Source: Mycolicibacter heraklionensis
Lineage (GTDB): Bacteria; Actinomycetota; Actinomycetes; Mycobacteriales; Mycobacteriaceae
NCBI GenBank assembly: GCA_001673575.1
Contig: LZME01000063.1
Location: 1-64,000, forward strand
Direction of reading: 5' to 3'
DNA length: 64,000 nucleotides
This document shows positions 7,453-14,975 of this stretch, in pieces (positions within the stretch are counted from its first letter, which is position 1; every line of letters starts with the position of its first letter). Position numbers and translations under genes: made by a program. Below the pieces are notes generated by a model. That model had not been told where the DNA came from. It ran no database searches and saw only the letters and a list, made by a program, of their open reading frames with translations.

Positions 7453-8888
7453 ACCCGGGCCTCCTCGCAGGCTGTCTCGCATGCCGACGTGCCGTTGGTC
7501 TGCACCAGGGGGGTGATTCCGTCGCGCTGCGTGCCCATCGCTGCGGTGTCCGTCGCTACCGGAGCCATCTGGAGGTGATCGGCCCACATCCGAAGGATCG
7601 CCCGCTGGTTGTTCTCGTTGTAGCCGACCTGAGCGGTGCCTGGGCCATGGAACAGTTCTGGCGGTAACGCGTTGACCACCGGGGTGTCGTCGGCGAGCAG
7701 GCCCATCCGTCCGTTGAGCAACAGTTGACGGGCCATGGAGCCGGCAGCGGTGTTGGTCAGCGACACCCAGTTCTCCACGTCATCCTGTTCGAACATGCCC
7801 GTGGAGCCAAAGCACATCAGGTAGGCCTTGTAGGAGTCCTTCTTGAACTGCTCGGGGGCGGCCGCGTCGACCGCGAACCACGAGTACACCTCGGTCTCGT
7901 TCTCACTGATCGGCTGCCAGGTACGAATCGATATGAACGGCAACACATCTTCGCTGTCTTGGATCTTTGGCCAGTTGTGCACCAGGCTCATGTTGGGAAA
8001 GCATGATGCCGCCGAGATCATGAAGCCGTCGTCGGCGACCATGCGCTGGTGATCGGCGGACCACACGTCCTTGATGCGCCCCACCATCTCGTCGGGGTAG
8101 CCGACGTAGCGCATCCGTTCCTCAAAGTTGCCCGGCGGCAGCTTGTAGGTAGTCCCGCCGCCGCAGGTCGCCCAGTACGTCGCACCGTCTTTGCGCTTCT
8201 GCGCCTTCGGTTCTCGAAACAGCCCGATGTCGACGACTGAGGCGTGGGTATGCGGGGTGTGATACATGTCCCCGGCGAAGTTCTCGACGCCGATCTTCCA
8301 GTTCGCTTTGATGCGCCATCGTTGCGGGCCGCGCACCTCAAGACCGCTGCGGCTCTGCTTGGTGTAGAAGTCCAGATAGAACTTGAAGTCGCCGAGAAAC
8401 TCTTCGAGTGGAGGAGCTTGCGGGTCAAGGCTGATGAAGATCAGACCGTTGTAACTGGCCAGGCTCGGTGCCGGCAACAGCGTCTGGCCGCGCTTGGAGA
8501 AGCCGGCCTCGCCGCCATAGGCCTCTTGGTGAAAGGGCAGGCCGGTGATGCGCCCGTCGTTGCGATACGACCAGCCGTGGTAGGGGCAGCGGAAATTGGA
8601 GGCATTGCCCATCTCGGCGCGGCAGATCTGCATCCCGCGATGCAGGCACATGTTGAACATGGCGCGCACGTCGCCCTTGGAGTCGCGCGCGATTATGAAG
8701 GAGTCGTTGAGCAGGCGTCGCACGACGTAGTCGCCGTCTTGCGGGATCTCCGACTCATGCGCCACGAACATCCAGGCGCGACGGAAGAGTCGCTGCTTCT
8801 CGAGTTCGAAGATCTCGGCGTCGTTGTAGATGTGCGCTGGGATCATTCCCCGCCTGACCTCATCGAGGACATGCCGGTGATCACTCAT
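7449..8888 (-). CDS. Ring-hydroxylating dioxygenase alpha subunit (Rieske, NidA/phthalate-type)
   Basis: A 479 aa catalytic subunit. The Rieske [2Fe-2S] ligands are Cys81/His83 (CLHRG) and Cys101/His104 (CPYHGW). The mononuclear iron site includes His210 and His215 in GDMYHTPHTH, with Asp207 as the bridging residue. I chose ATG 8888, preceded by GGAGA at good spacing, over one ten codons upstream. The N-terminus RRGMIPAHIYNDAEIFELE matches the actinobacterial PAH/phthalate oxygenase group. As first gene of an operon ending in pcaHGBLIJ it probably dioxygenates an aromatic carboxylate. Ferredoxin and reductase must come from elsewhere in the genome. Confidence 0.88.
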   Translation of the reverse strand: MSDHRHVLDEVRRGMIPAHIYNDAEIFELEKQRLFRRAWMFVAHESEIPQDGDYVVRRLLNDSFIIARDSKGDVRAMFNMCLHRGMQICRAEMGNASNFRCPYHGWSYRNDGRITGLPFHQEAYGGEAGFSKRGQTLLPAPSLASYNGLIFISLDPQAPPLEEFLGDFKFYLDFYTKQSRSGLEVRGPQRWRIKANWKIGVENFAGDMYHTPHTHASVVDIGLFREPKAQKRKDGATYWATCGGGTTYKLPPGNFEERMRYVGYPDEMVGRIKDVWSADHQRMVADDGFMISAASCFPNMSLVHNWPKIQDSEDVLPFISIRTWQPISENETEVYSWFAVDAAAPEQFKKDSYKAYLMCFGSTGMFEQDDVENWVSLTNTAAGSMARQLLLNGRMGLLADDTPVVNALPPELFHGPGTAQVGYNENNQRAILRMWADHLQMAPVATDTAAMGTQRDGITPLVQTNGTSACETACEEARV

Positions 8889-8929
8889 CGATGCGTCTCC
8901 AGTCTTGAAGGCCCGCAATGTCTGGTATG

Positions 8930-8964
8930 CAGAGAAAATCTCTGGGGCGTGCAGAAAACTCTGC
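8930..8964. promoter_or_regulatory. Candidate IclR operator dyads between the dioxygenase operon and iclR
   Basis: A perfect inverted repeat CAGAGA-AAA-TCTCTG lies at 8930-8944, followed by GCAGA-AAAC-TCTGC at 8951-8964. A 13-base direct repeat TCTGGTATGCAGA occurs at 8921-8933 and again at 9005-9017, across the iclR start. The shared TCTG/CAGA half-sites in a divergent 122-base intergenic region suggest binding sites for the adjacent IclR regulator. Confidence 0.5.
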
Positions 8965-8997
8965 CAGGATCAGGGTTTGAAGGTCAACAACGCTGAG

Positions 8998-9003
8998 TAG
9001 TGT
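8998..9003 (+). promoter_or_regulatory. -10 hexamer for leaderless iclR
   Basis: TAGTGT is followed by exactly seven bases and then the ATG at 9011, the spacing seen in mycobacterial leaderless transcripts. No Shine-Dalgarno sequence precedes the start. Confidence 0.5.
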
Positions 9004-9010
9004 CTCTGGT

Positions 9011-9817
9011 ATGCAGAATGACGAGCCTGTTTGGCCGCCCGGCGACGCGGCCCTGGATCGGGGCGTGCCGCAGTATCCGATCGGATCGGTGGATAGGGCG
9101 TTGAAGCTTCTGCTGTTGCTGGGGGAGCGGCCGCAGGTCCGGTTGACCGACGCGGCCAATCACCTGGGCGTCGCATCCTCTACCGCTCACCGCCTGTTGG
9201 CGATGCTGCAGTATCGCGGCTTCGTACGCCAGGATCCGGCGTCCAAGGCGTATCACCCCGGGCCGGCGCTGATGAGCGTGGCGTTTTCGGTGTTCAACCG
9301 CATCGATATCGAGGGTGCGGCAAAGCCGGTACTGCTGCGCCTCAGCGACCGCCTCAACGAGTCGGTGCATCTGGGCGTACTTGAGGGCGCCAACGTTCGT
9401 TTCATCGCCGCCGCCGAGGGGCAGGCGGCGGTGCGGGTCGCCTCACGGTTGGGACGCACCATGCCTGCGCACTGCACCTCGACCGGCAAGGCGCTACTGG
9501 CGCGCCTGTCTGATGCCGACATCGCCCGCCTGTATCCCGACGAGGAGTTACAGCGGGTGACGGCACATTCGGTTGCCACCAGGACGGAGCTGCAACGCGA
9601 GCTCGGTCGGATACGGCAACAGGGCTACGCGGTGAACCGGGAGGGCAGTGAGGACGGCGTCGCCTCGGTCGCGGTGCCGATTCCCACGCGTGCACCAGGT
9701 GTGCTGCTGGCGCTCAATGCCGCAGCGCCCGTTCACCGGCTGAGCAGTTCGCAGTACCGAGGGGTGGCAGCCGTGCTGGTCGAGGCGGCCAACGAGATAG
9801 GCGCGCAGATCGGCTAG
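9011..9817 (+). CDS. IclR-family transcriptional regulator of the aromatic operon
   Basis: A 268 aa IclR regulator. The N-terminal winged helix-turn-helix is at about residues 25-85 (SVDRALKLLLLLGERP, then LGVASSTAHRLLAMLQ). An effector-binding domain follows with GRTMPAHCTSTGKALLA and DGVASVAVPIP motifs. It is divergent from the ring-dioxygenase gene, and IclR proteins (PcaR, PobR, PcaU types) commonly control protocatechuate pathways, so control of this operon by an aromatic acid effector is the natural inference. The start follows a leaderless promoter. Its 3' end lies three bases from the convergent gntR stop. Confidence 0.88.
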   Translation: MQNDEPVWPPGDAALDRGVPQYPIGSVDRALKLLLLLGERPQVRLTDAANHLGVASSTAHRLLAMLQYRGFVRQDPASKAYHPGPALMSVAFSVFNRIDIEGAAKPVLLRLSDRLNESVHLGVLEGANVRFIAAAEGQAAVRVASRLGRTMPAHCTSTGKALLARLSDADIARLYPDEELQRVTAHSVATRTELQRELGRIRQQGYAVNREGSEDGVASVAVPIPTRAPGVLLALNAAAPVHRLSSSQYRGVAAVLVEAANEIGAQIG

Positions 9818-9820
9818 GTG

Positions 9821-10513
9821 CTATGACGGGGCCACGAGCAGCTGCGCCCGCCGCGCCAACAGGCGCCGTACCGCATCGTCCATGTGCTCGTCGATCAGTC
9901 GGATCGCCAGATCTTCGTCTCCGGCACCGATCGCCTTGCGCAGTACGACATGTTCGGTGACTTGCTCGCGCAGGTCGGGGTAGGCCTCTTCGAGTTCGCC
10001 GAGCAGGATGCGCGTTTCCGAAAGCAGGGTCCGCATCGCGCGATGCAGTCGTGGACTGCCGGCGCACTCGACCAGCACCTCGTGGAACGCCTGGTCGGCG
10101 TCGGCCGCCGCGGTGCCGTCGCCTTGGGCGGCGGCCTCCCGCAGGGCCTCTACCGGGCCGCGCAATCGCGCTGCCGCGCCGCGCGGGTCACCGCGGAGCA
10201 CTTCGATCACCGCGGCGCGTTCGATGGCCTTGCGTGCCTGATATACGTCGCGGACGTCGTCATCGGTGAGTTCGACGACGAAGATGCCCCGGTTTCGTTC
10301 GCTGCGCAGCAACCCTTCGGCCACCAACCGCTGCATCGCCTCACGTACCGGCCCACGCGACACCGCAAACTGCGCGGCCAGACTCGCCTCGCCGAGCTGC
10401 TGACCCGGCGACAGCCGGCCGCGGGTGATCGCCTCTCGCAGTCGTTCGGCGATCAGTTCGGCCGTCGAGGCCCGGCTCAGCGGCTCGAACCCGGCATCGT
10501 GTGAGATTGTCAT
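9821..10513 (-). CDS. GntR-family (FCD subfamily) transcriptional regulator
   Basis: A 230 aa regulator with an N-terminal winged helix (IAERLREAITRGRLSPGQQL, then VSRGPVREAMQRL) and an all-helical C-terminal FCD effector domain carrying metal-site-type histidines (DQAFHEVLVE; EHVVLRKAI; IDEHMDDA). The ATG overlaps the stop of the upstream racemase homologue, so it is the last gene of a three-gene minus-strand operon and probably autoregulated. The likely operator is the ATTGTTGACAAT dyad at 12039-12050 in front of that operon. The ligand is probably a small organic acid processed by the neighbouring enzymes. Confidence 0.87.
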   Translation of the reverse strand: MTISHDAGFEPLSRASTAELIAERLREAITRGRLSPGQQLGEASLAAQFAVSRGPVREAMQRLVAEGLLRSERNRGIFVVELTDDDVRDVYQARKAIERAAVIEVLRGDPRGAAARLRGPVEALREAAAQGDGTAAADADQAFHEVLVECAGSPRLHRAMRTLLSETRILLGELEEAYPDLREQVTEHVVLRKAIGAGDEDLAIRLIDEHMDDAVRRLLARRAQLLVAPS

Positions 10514-11232
10514 CGCCCATCCTCGAACAATGCGCCCAGCCCGTTAGTCCGCCGGGTTATCCCGGCGATGCGCAAACCTTCCCACACCGTCACCGCATTG
10601 GCTGTCAGTACCGGCTTGCCGAGCAGTTGCTCGAGTTCGTCGACCAGATCGACGGTGTGCATGGCGGTGTCGGGAATCAACAGTGCGTCTGCCCGAGGAG
10701 AATCATTGCGCAGCGCCAACTCCCGGACCTGACTCGGCGTCAGCCGGCCCACCTGTGCGGCGGTGGGGATGCCCGCGTCGCCCATGGCTTCGACGGTGAC
10801 GCCATGGGCGGCAACGAAGTTCACGAACAGCTCAGCGATATCGCGCGGGTAGCTGGCCGCGACCGCAACGCGGCGGCAGGCGAGCGCGGCCAACGCATGC
10901 ACGAACGCGAACGAGGTGCTCGAGGCGGGCACGCCCGCTTCCGCTGCCAGCCGCTCGACCTGCTCGGCCGCGCCCGTGGGCCCGAACACGAAGCTGCCCG
11001 ATGTGCACGCCCAGACCACCGCGGCGGGCCGCTGCGGCGCCAGCAACGCTGCCCCCCGGGCGAGTTTGTCTGGGCTGCCGAGGTCCATCAGCTCTGGTAC
11101 GGCATGCAGGTCGGTGCCGTAGATGTGCGCCACGGGCAGGTGCAGGTCCAGCAGACGGGCGGCGCGCGGGTAGTCGGACTCGGCGGCGTGGTCGGGATAG
11201 ATGAACCCGACGGTGGGTTGCGCGGCCGTCAT
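10510..11232 (-). CDS. Asp/Glu racemase-superfamily protein (maleate isomerase/arylmalonate decarboxylase type), one Cys only
   Basis: A 240 aa protein with the family N-terminus TVGFIYPDHAAESDYP and first catalytic-position cysteine Cys76 (WACTSGSF). At the position of the second cysteine, where family members read x-S-C-T-N-L-R, this protein reads LLIPDTAMHT, so that cysteine is missing. Start at 11232 by ATGA overlap with the upstream paralogue. Known family activities include maleate cis-trans isomerisation, arylmalonate decarboxylation and racemisation, normally with one or two cysteines. Whether this is an active one-cysteine enzyme or a partner subunit of the paralogue is open. Confidence 0.78.
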   Translation of the reverse strand: MTAAQPTVGFIYPDHAAESDYPRAARLLDLHLPVAHIYGTDLHAVPELMDLGSPDKLARGAALLAPQRPAAVVWACTSGSFVFGPTGAAEQVERLAAEAGVPASSTSFAFVHALAALACRRVAVAASYPRDIAELFVNFVAAHGVTVEAMGDAGIPTAAQVGRLTPSQVRELALRNDSPRADALLIPDTAMHTVDLVDELEQLLGKPVLTANAVTVWEGLRIAGITRRTNGLGALFEDGR

Positions 11233-12008
11233 CGCGGGGCTCCGGTGAAGACGTCGCGGAGCCACCGGCCGGGGCCCATCATCGGCAGCTCCATCCGGCC
11301 CAGGCACGCCCACATCGTGAGTTGGTTGGCCGTGAGGATCGGTTTGCCCAGCATCTGCTCCAGTGGGGCGACGATGTCGTAGGTACGCAGGTTGGTGCAG
11401 CTGACGAAGATGGCCTGCGACTCTGGACGATCCGCCGCCAGGATCCGTTCGGCCACGGTGCGGTAGTTGACTTTCCAGATTCCCCCGCCCAGCCCCAGGT
11501 GATCCGAGTGCAGCACGGACACCCCGAGCTGATTCAAGAACACGCGCAGCAGGTCGGTCAGCTCCTCGTCGTAGGGAGTCAGCACGCTGATCCGCGAGAT
11601 ATCCAGCGCGATAATCGCTTCGGCCAGCGCTCCCGATGTGGTGACCGCCGTCTTGGCGCCGGCGGCTTCGATCGCCGAGACCAGCGTCTTCTCATATTCG
11701 ACGCCGTGGATGAAGCTGCCCGACGAACAGAGATAGGCAACCACTTCCGGTTCCACGTGCAGCACGTCTCGGGTCGCCGCCTGGAGGTGGTTGGTGTCAG
11801 ACACCAGCTCGGCCATGGCCCGGCTGACCGGAACCGGTTCGTAGTGAGTACGGGCTAGGTGCAGCGTCACCTCGGCAGGGATCCAGCGCCACAGTTCACG
11901 TTCGATAGCCAGATCGAACGGCGCGATGATGCCCACACCGCGCTGATCGACCGGCCCGTCGAAGTCCGGCAACTCCGGAAACTGGGACAGATCCATGGGT
12001 TTCCCCAT
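11229..12008 (-). CDS. Asp/Glu racemase-superfamily protein (maleate isomerase-like), both catalytic Cys present
   Basis: A 259 aa paralogue of the next gene, keeping both cysteines: Cys94 (YLCSSGSF) and Cys204 (FVSCTNLRT). This arrangement fits maleate cis-trans isomerase or a racemase. I start it at ATG 12008 behind the promoter at 12049-12076; another ATG lies four codons downstream at 11996. The C-terminal KPILTANQLTMWACL segment closely parallels the paralogue's KPVLTANAVTVWEGL, so the two arose by duplication. First gene of the GntR-regulated operon, divergent from a 2-hydroxyacid dehydrogenase and an amidase. Confidence 0.8.
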   Translation of the reverse strand: MGKPMDLSQFPELPDFDGPVDQRGVGIIAPFDLAIERELWRWIPAEVTLHLARTHYEPVPVSRAMAELVSDTNHLQAATRDVLHVEPEVVAYLCSSGSFIHGVEYEKTLVSAIEAAGAKTAVTTSGALAEAIIALDISRISVLTPYDEELTDLLRVFLNQLGVSVLHSDHLGLGGGIWKVNYRTVAERILAADRPESQAIFVSCTNLRTYDIVAPLEQMLGKPILTANQLTMWACLGRMELPMMGPGRWLRDVFTGAPR

Positions 12009-12038
12009 ACCGACGTTCCACCCCCAGGCCAGCCCTGG

Positions 12039-12050
12039 ATTGTTGACAAT
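12039..12050. promoter_or_regulatory. Candidate GntR/FCD operator
   Basis: The dyad ATTGT-TG-ACAAT fits the T-N-G-T-(N)-A-C-N-A pattern typical of FCD-type GntR operators. It overlaps the -10 end and the start-site region of the minus-strand promoter, a classic repressor position. The GntR protein of the same operon is the likely ligand. Confidence 0.55.
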
Positions 12051-12076
12051 CATACGATCTGTTTTTACGGTGTCAA
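12049..12076 (-). promoter_or_regulatory. Promoter of the racemase-gntR operon
   Basis: On the minus strand a TTGACA -35 (12076-12071) and TATGAT -10 (12054-12049) are separated by 16 bases, close to the vegetative consensus. Transcription would begin near 12042, about 34 bases before the ATG at 12008. The -35 lies against the GTG start of the divergent dehydrogenase gene. Confidence 0.6.
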
Positions 12077-12077
12077 T

Positions 12078-13046
12078 GTGGACGCGCGGCCGGTGGTGAC
12101 CGTCCAGCACGGTGAGTCGGTTCCCGCCCAACTCGATTCGATCAGCGCAGACGCGGATCTGCGCATGGTTCCGTCGTCGCGGCTGGCCGACGGGATTGTC
12201 GGCGCCGACGTGCTGTTTTTGTATGACTTCTCTTCTCCTGCACTGGAATCGGTGTGGTCTTCCGCTGCGGCGTTGCGCTGGGTACAAGTCGCCGCGATCG
12301 GCGTGGACGCCGTGCTGTTCGACGGGCTGATCGACAGCGATGTCGTGGTCACCAATTCGCGCGGGATCTTCGAGGAACCCATTGCCGAGTATGTGCTGGG
12401 ACAGATCCTGGCCTTCGCCAAGGACTTCCGGCGCTCCGGCGACGCTCAGCGTCTCCACCGGTGGGAGCACTTCGACAGTGAGCCGATCGCCGGTGCCTCG
12501 GTCACGATCGTCGGGCCCGGGCCTGTGGGCCGGGCCATCTCCCGGTTGCTGGGGGCCGTGGGCATGTCGGTCCGCGGCGTCGGCCGCCGCGCCCGCGAGG
12601 ATCCCGACTTCGGCTCGATCACCAGCGACGTGCGCGGCGCAGTCGCCGACGCCGACTATGTGGTGCTGGCCGCGCCATTGACACCGCAGACCCGGGGCAT
12701 GGTCGATGCCGGCGTTCTTGACGCGATGCGGCCGACGGCGCGACTGATCAACGTGGGGCGCGGGGAGCTGGTGGACACCGGCGCTCTGGTGGCGGCGCTG
12801 CAGGCCGGCGTCATTGCCGGCGCGGCCCTCGATGTCGTCGACCCAGAGCCGCTCCCGGCCGATCATCCGCTGTGGAGTGCGCCCAACGTCAGTCTGACGC
12901 CGCATAACAGCGGTGACATCCGCGGTTGGCGGGATCTGTTGCAGCAGCAGTTCATCGCCAACTTCCGGCGATATGTCGCTGGGCAGCCACTGCACAACGT
13001 CGTCGACAAGCAGATGACCCGGTACGTATCCCGTGGAACCGGCTGA
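12078..13046 (+). CDS. D-2-hydroxyacid dehydrogenase-family oxidoreductase
   Basis: A 322 aa NAD(P)-dependent dehydrogenase. Its dinucleotide motif is GPGPVG (146-151), and the catalytic triad is seen as Arg228 (NVGRGELV), Glu257 (DVVDPEPLP) and His276 (LTPHNS). I start it at the GTG at 12078, the first in-frame start after the divergent promoter; a longer reading to 11859 would run through the promoter and the opposite gene. It is probably transcribed with the amidase downstream (11 bases apart). The substrate, a 2-hydroxy or 2-oxo acid, is probably linked to the racemase-type enzymes opposite. Confidence 0.82.
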   Translation: MDARPVVTVQHGESVPAQLDSISADADLRMVPSSRLADGIVGADVLFLYDFSSPALESVWSSAAALRWVQVAAIGVDAVLFDGLIDSDVVVTNSRGIFEEPIAEYVLGQILAFAKDFRRSGDAQRLHRWEHFDSEPIAGASVTIVGPGPVGRAISRLLGAVGMSVRGVGRRAREDPDFGSITSDVRGAVADADYVVLAAPLTPQTRGMVDAGVLDAMRPTARLINVGRGELVDTGALVAALQAGVIAGAALDVVDPEPLPADHPLWSAPNVSLTPHNSGDIRGWRDLLQQQFIANFRRYVAGQPLHNVVDKQMTRYVSRGTG

Positions 13047-13056
13047 GGGGGCGCAG

Positions 13057-14427
13057 ATGACCGAGCCGACCGAACTGACCGCCCTGCAACTGGTCGCCGC
13101 CTATACCTCCGGCGAGCTCTCCCCGGTGGAAGCCACCGCGGCGGCGATCGCCGCGATCAATGAACGCGACGGCGAGATCAACGCCTTCTGCCTGGTCGAC
13201 GAAGAGACTGCGCTGTCGGAGGCCCGCAAGTCCGAGGTCCGCTGGGGCGGCAACTACACCAAGGGCCTGCTCGACGGGGTGCCGATCGCGATCAAGGACG
13301 TCTTTCACACGGCCGGCTGGCCGACTCTGCGGGGATCGCTGCTGGCCGACGCGGCGGGGCCATGGCCCGATGACAGCCCGGCGGTGGACAAGATCCGCAA
13401 CGACGGCATGGTGCTGCTCGGTAAGACGACCACCCCGGAACTGGCGTGGAAAGGGGTCACCGACAGCCCGCGCACCGGCATCACCCGCAACCCCGCCGAC
13501 ACCAGTCGCACCGCGGGTGGCTCCTCGGGCGGCAGCGCCGCCGCGGTCGCCGCCGGAATGGCGCCGTTGGCCATCGGCACCGACGGTGGCGGAAGTATCC
13601 GGATTCCGGCGAGCTTCTGCGGCGTGGTCGGCTTCAAACCCACTCATGGACGAGTACCGATGTATCCGATCAGCCCGTTCGGGCCGCTGGCCCACGCCGG
13701 CCCGATAACCCGGACCGTCGAAGACGCCGCGGTGCTGATGGACATCATCGCGCTGCCGGACTTTCGCGACCCCACATCGTTGCCGGCGACTTTGACGACC
13801 TACCGCGGCGAAGTCCGGCGCGACGTGATCGGGCTCGACGTCGCTTATTCGCCGACTCTGGGATACGTCGACGTCGACCCGCAGATCGAGTCCGCGGTGG
13901 CAGAGGCGGTTCACACGCTGGCTGACGCGGGATTGAACGTCCTGGCGGCCGATCCCGGCTTCGCCGATCCCATCGACGCGTTCGAGGTGTTGTGGGCAAC
14001 CGGGGCGGCGGGCAGCCTGCGCGGCCGGGAACGCGACCGCGGGCTCGTCGACCCCGGGCTGGCCGACATGTGGGATCGAGGGGCGGCGGTGTCCGGCGTC
14101 GACTATCTGGCCGCCCGCCAGGTCAGTGTGGATCTGGGAGTGGCCATGGGGCGCTTCCACGAACGGCACAACCTGCTGATCACGCCGACCCTTCCGATTG
14201 CGGCGTTCACCGCCGGCCACGACGTACCGGTCGACTCCGATATGCGGTGGTGGGCGCAGTGGACGCCTTTCACCTACCCGTTCAACATGACTCAACAGCC
14301 GGCGCTGAGCATTCCGATCGGGACCACATCGGAGGGGTTGCCGATCGGGATGCAGATCATCGGGCCCCGGCACAGCGACGATCTGGTGTTGGCGGCCGGT
14401 CTGTTCGCCGAGCGGGTCTTGGCCTGA
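13057..14427 (+). CDS. Amidase-signature family amidase
   Basis: A 456 aa amidase-signature hydrolase with the Ser-cisSer-Lys triad: Lys80 (PIAIKDVF), serines in GGSSGGS (154-160) and nucleophile Ser180 (GTDGGGSIRIP). Start at ATG 13057, preceded by GAGGGG. It lies just behind the hydroxyacid dehydrogenase. Family substrates range from aliphatic and aryl amides to carbamoyl compounds and maleamate. With two maleate isomerase-type proteins alongside, a dicarboxylic monoamide is an attractive but unproven substrate. It is not GatA: no GatB/GatC is near, and the family fit is to catabolic amidases. Confidence 0.85.
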   Translation: MTEPTELTALQLVAAYTSGELSPVEATAAAIAAINERDGEINAFCLVDEETALSEARKSEVRWGGNYTKGLLDGVPIAIKDVFHTAGWPTLRGSLLADAAGPWPDDSPAVDKIRNDGMVLLGKTTTPELAWKGVTDSPRTGITRNPADTSRTAGGSSGGSAAAVAAGMAPLAIGTDGGGSIRIPASFCGVVGFKPTHGRVPMYPISPFGPLAHAGPITRTVEDAAVLMDIIALPDFRDPTSLPATLTTYRGEVRRDVIGLDVAYSPTLGYVDVDPQIESAVAEAVHTLADAGLNVLAADPGFADPIDAFEVLWATGAAGSLRGRERDRGLVDPGLADMWDRGAAVSGVDYLAARQVSVDLGVAMGRFHERHNLLITPTLPIAAFTAGHDVPVDSDMRWWAQWTPFTYPFNMTQQPALSIPIGTTSEGLPIGMQIIGPRHSDDLVLAAGLFAERVLA

Positions 14428-14456
14428 CCGGTCGGTCACGCCATTGCTAGCCGTTG

Positions 14457-14948
14457 CTAGGCCCTGGTGAAGGCCAACTGTTCGCCGACCGCGCCGGCCA
14501 TCCACAAGTCGTTGCATGCGGCGGCCATCTCGGTCAGGCCGTCCTCGATCGTGGCGAAGACATTGCCGGGCACCCACCCGACATCGCCGTTGATCAGCAG
14601 GTTGTTGCGGCCGTAGAAGATCGCCAAATCGGTAGCGCCCAGCGGTGAATTCGCTTGGCCGTCCTTGTCATAACCGTAGGCGGGATTGCCGATGTCACCG
14701 GCATCGAAGTCGAAGAAGCAGACGTCGCCGGGGATCGGCGTGACCGTGGTGTTCTCCCGGCCCGGTGTGCCCAACGGCGGCAACAACGTGTAGACCTCGT
14801 TGCGGGCGTACTTGCCGTGAAAGGCCTGGCCGGCAACGGGTAACGCTTCCCAGACCACGGCGCAGGTCAGGGGCGCCTGCTCGTCGAGCAGTCGCGCCCG
14901 GCAAGACACCCCCCGCCCGGTCAACGTGATGGACAGGAAACGTGCCAC
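14457..14948 (-). CDS. DUF3830 family protein (cyclophilin-like fold)
   Basis: A 163 aa protein recognised as DUF3830 from its conserved ARLLDEQAPLTCAVVWEALP segment and the GDVCFFDFDAG and FYGRNNLL motifs. The family has a cyclophilin-like beta-barrel and no established activity. It starts with GTG behind a very strong Shine-Dalgarno (GGAGGAAAGG), 27 bases after ectD on the same strand, so it is probably the last cistron of the ectBCD operon. It is convergent with the amidase. DUF3830 genes also occur beside amidase/racemase-type clusters, so it may belong functionally to that cassette instead. Confidence 0.75.
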   Translation of the reverse strand: MARFLSITLTGRGVSCRARLLDEQAPLTCAVVWEALPVAGQAFHGKYARNEVYTLLPPLGTPGRENTTVTPIPGDVCFFDFDAGDIGNPAYGYDKDGQANSPLGATDLAIFYGRNNLLINGDVGWVPGNVFATIEDGLTEMAAACNDLWMAGAVGEQLAFTRA

Positions 14949-14975
14949 AGCAGTCCCTTTCCTCCCCGGCCGGGT

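Noticed and set aside
12009..12995. Upstream extension of the racemase homologue to a 588 aa protein
   Set aside because: The extra part is antisense to the hydroxyacid dehydrogenase and crosses a clear promoter/operator. The family is about 240-260 aa.
13057..14427. Amidase as GatA of Glu-tRNA-Gln amidotransferase
   Set aside because: No gatB or gatC nearby, catabolic context, and the flanking motifs match broad amidase-signature enzymes.
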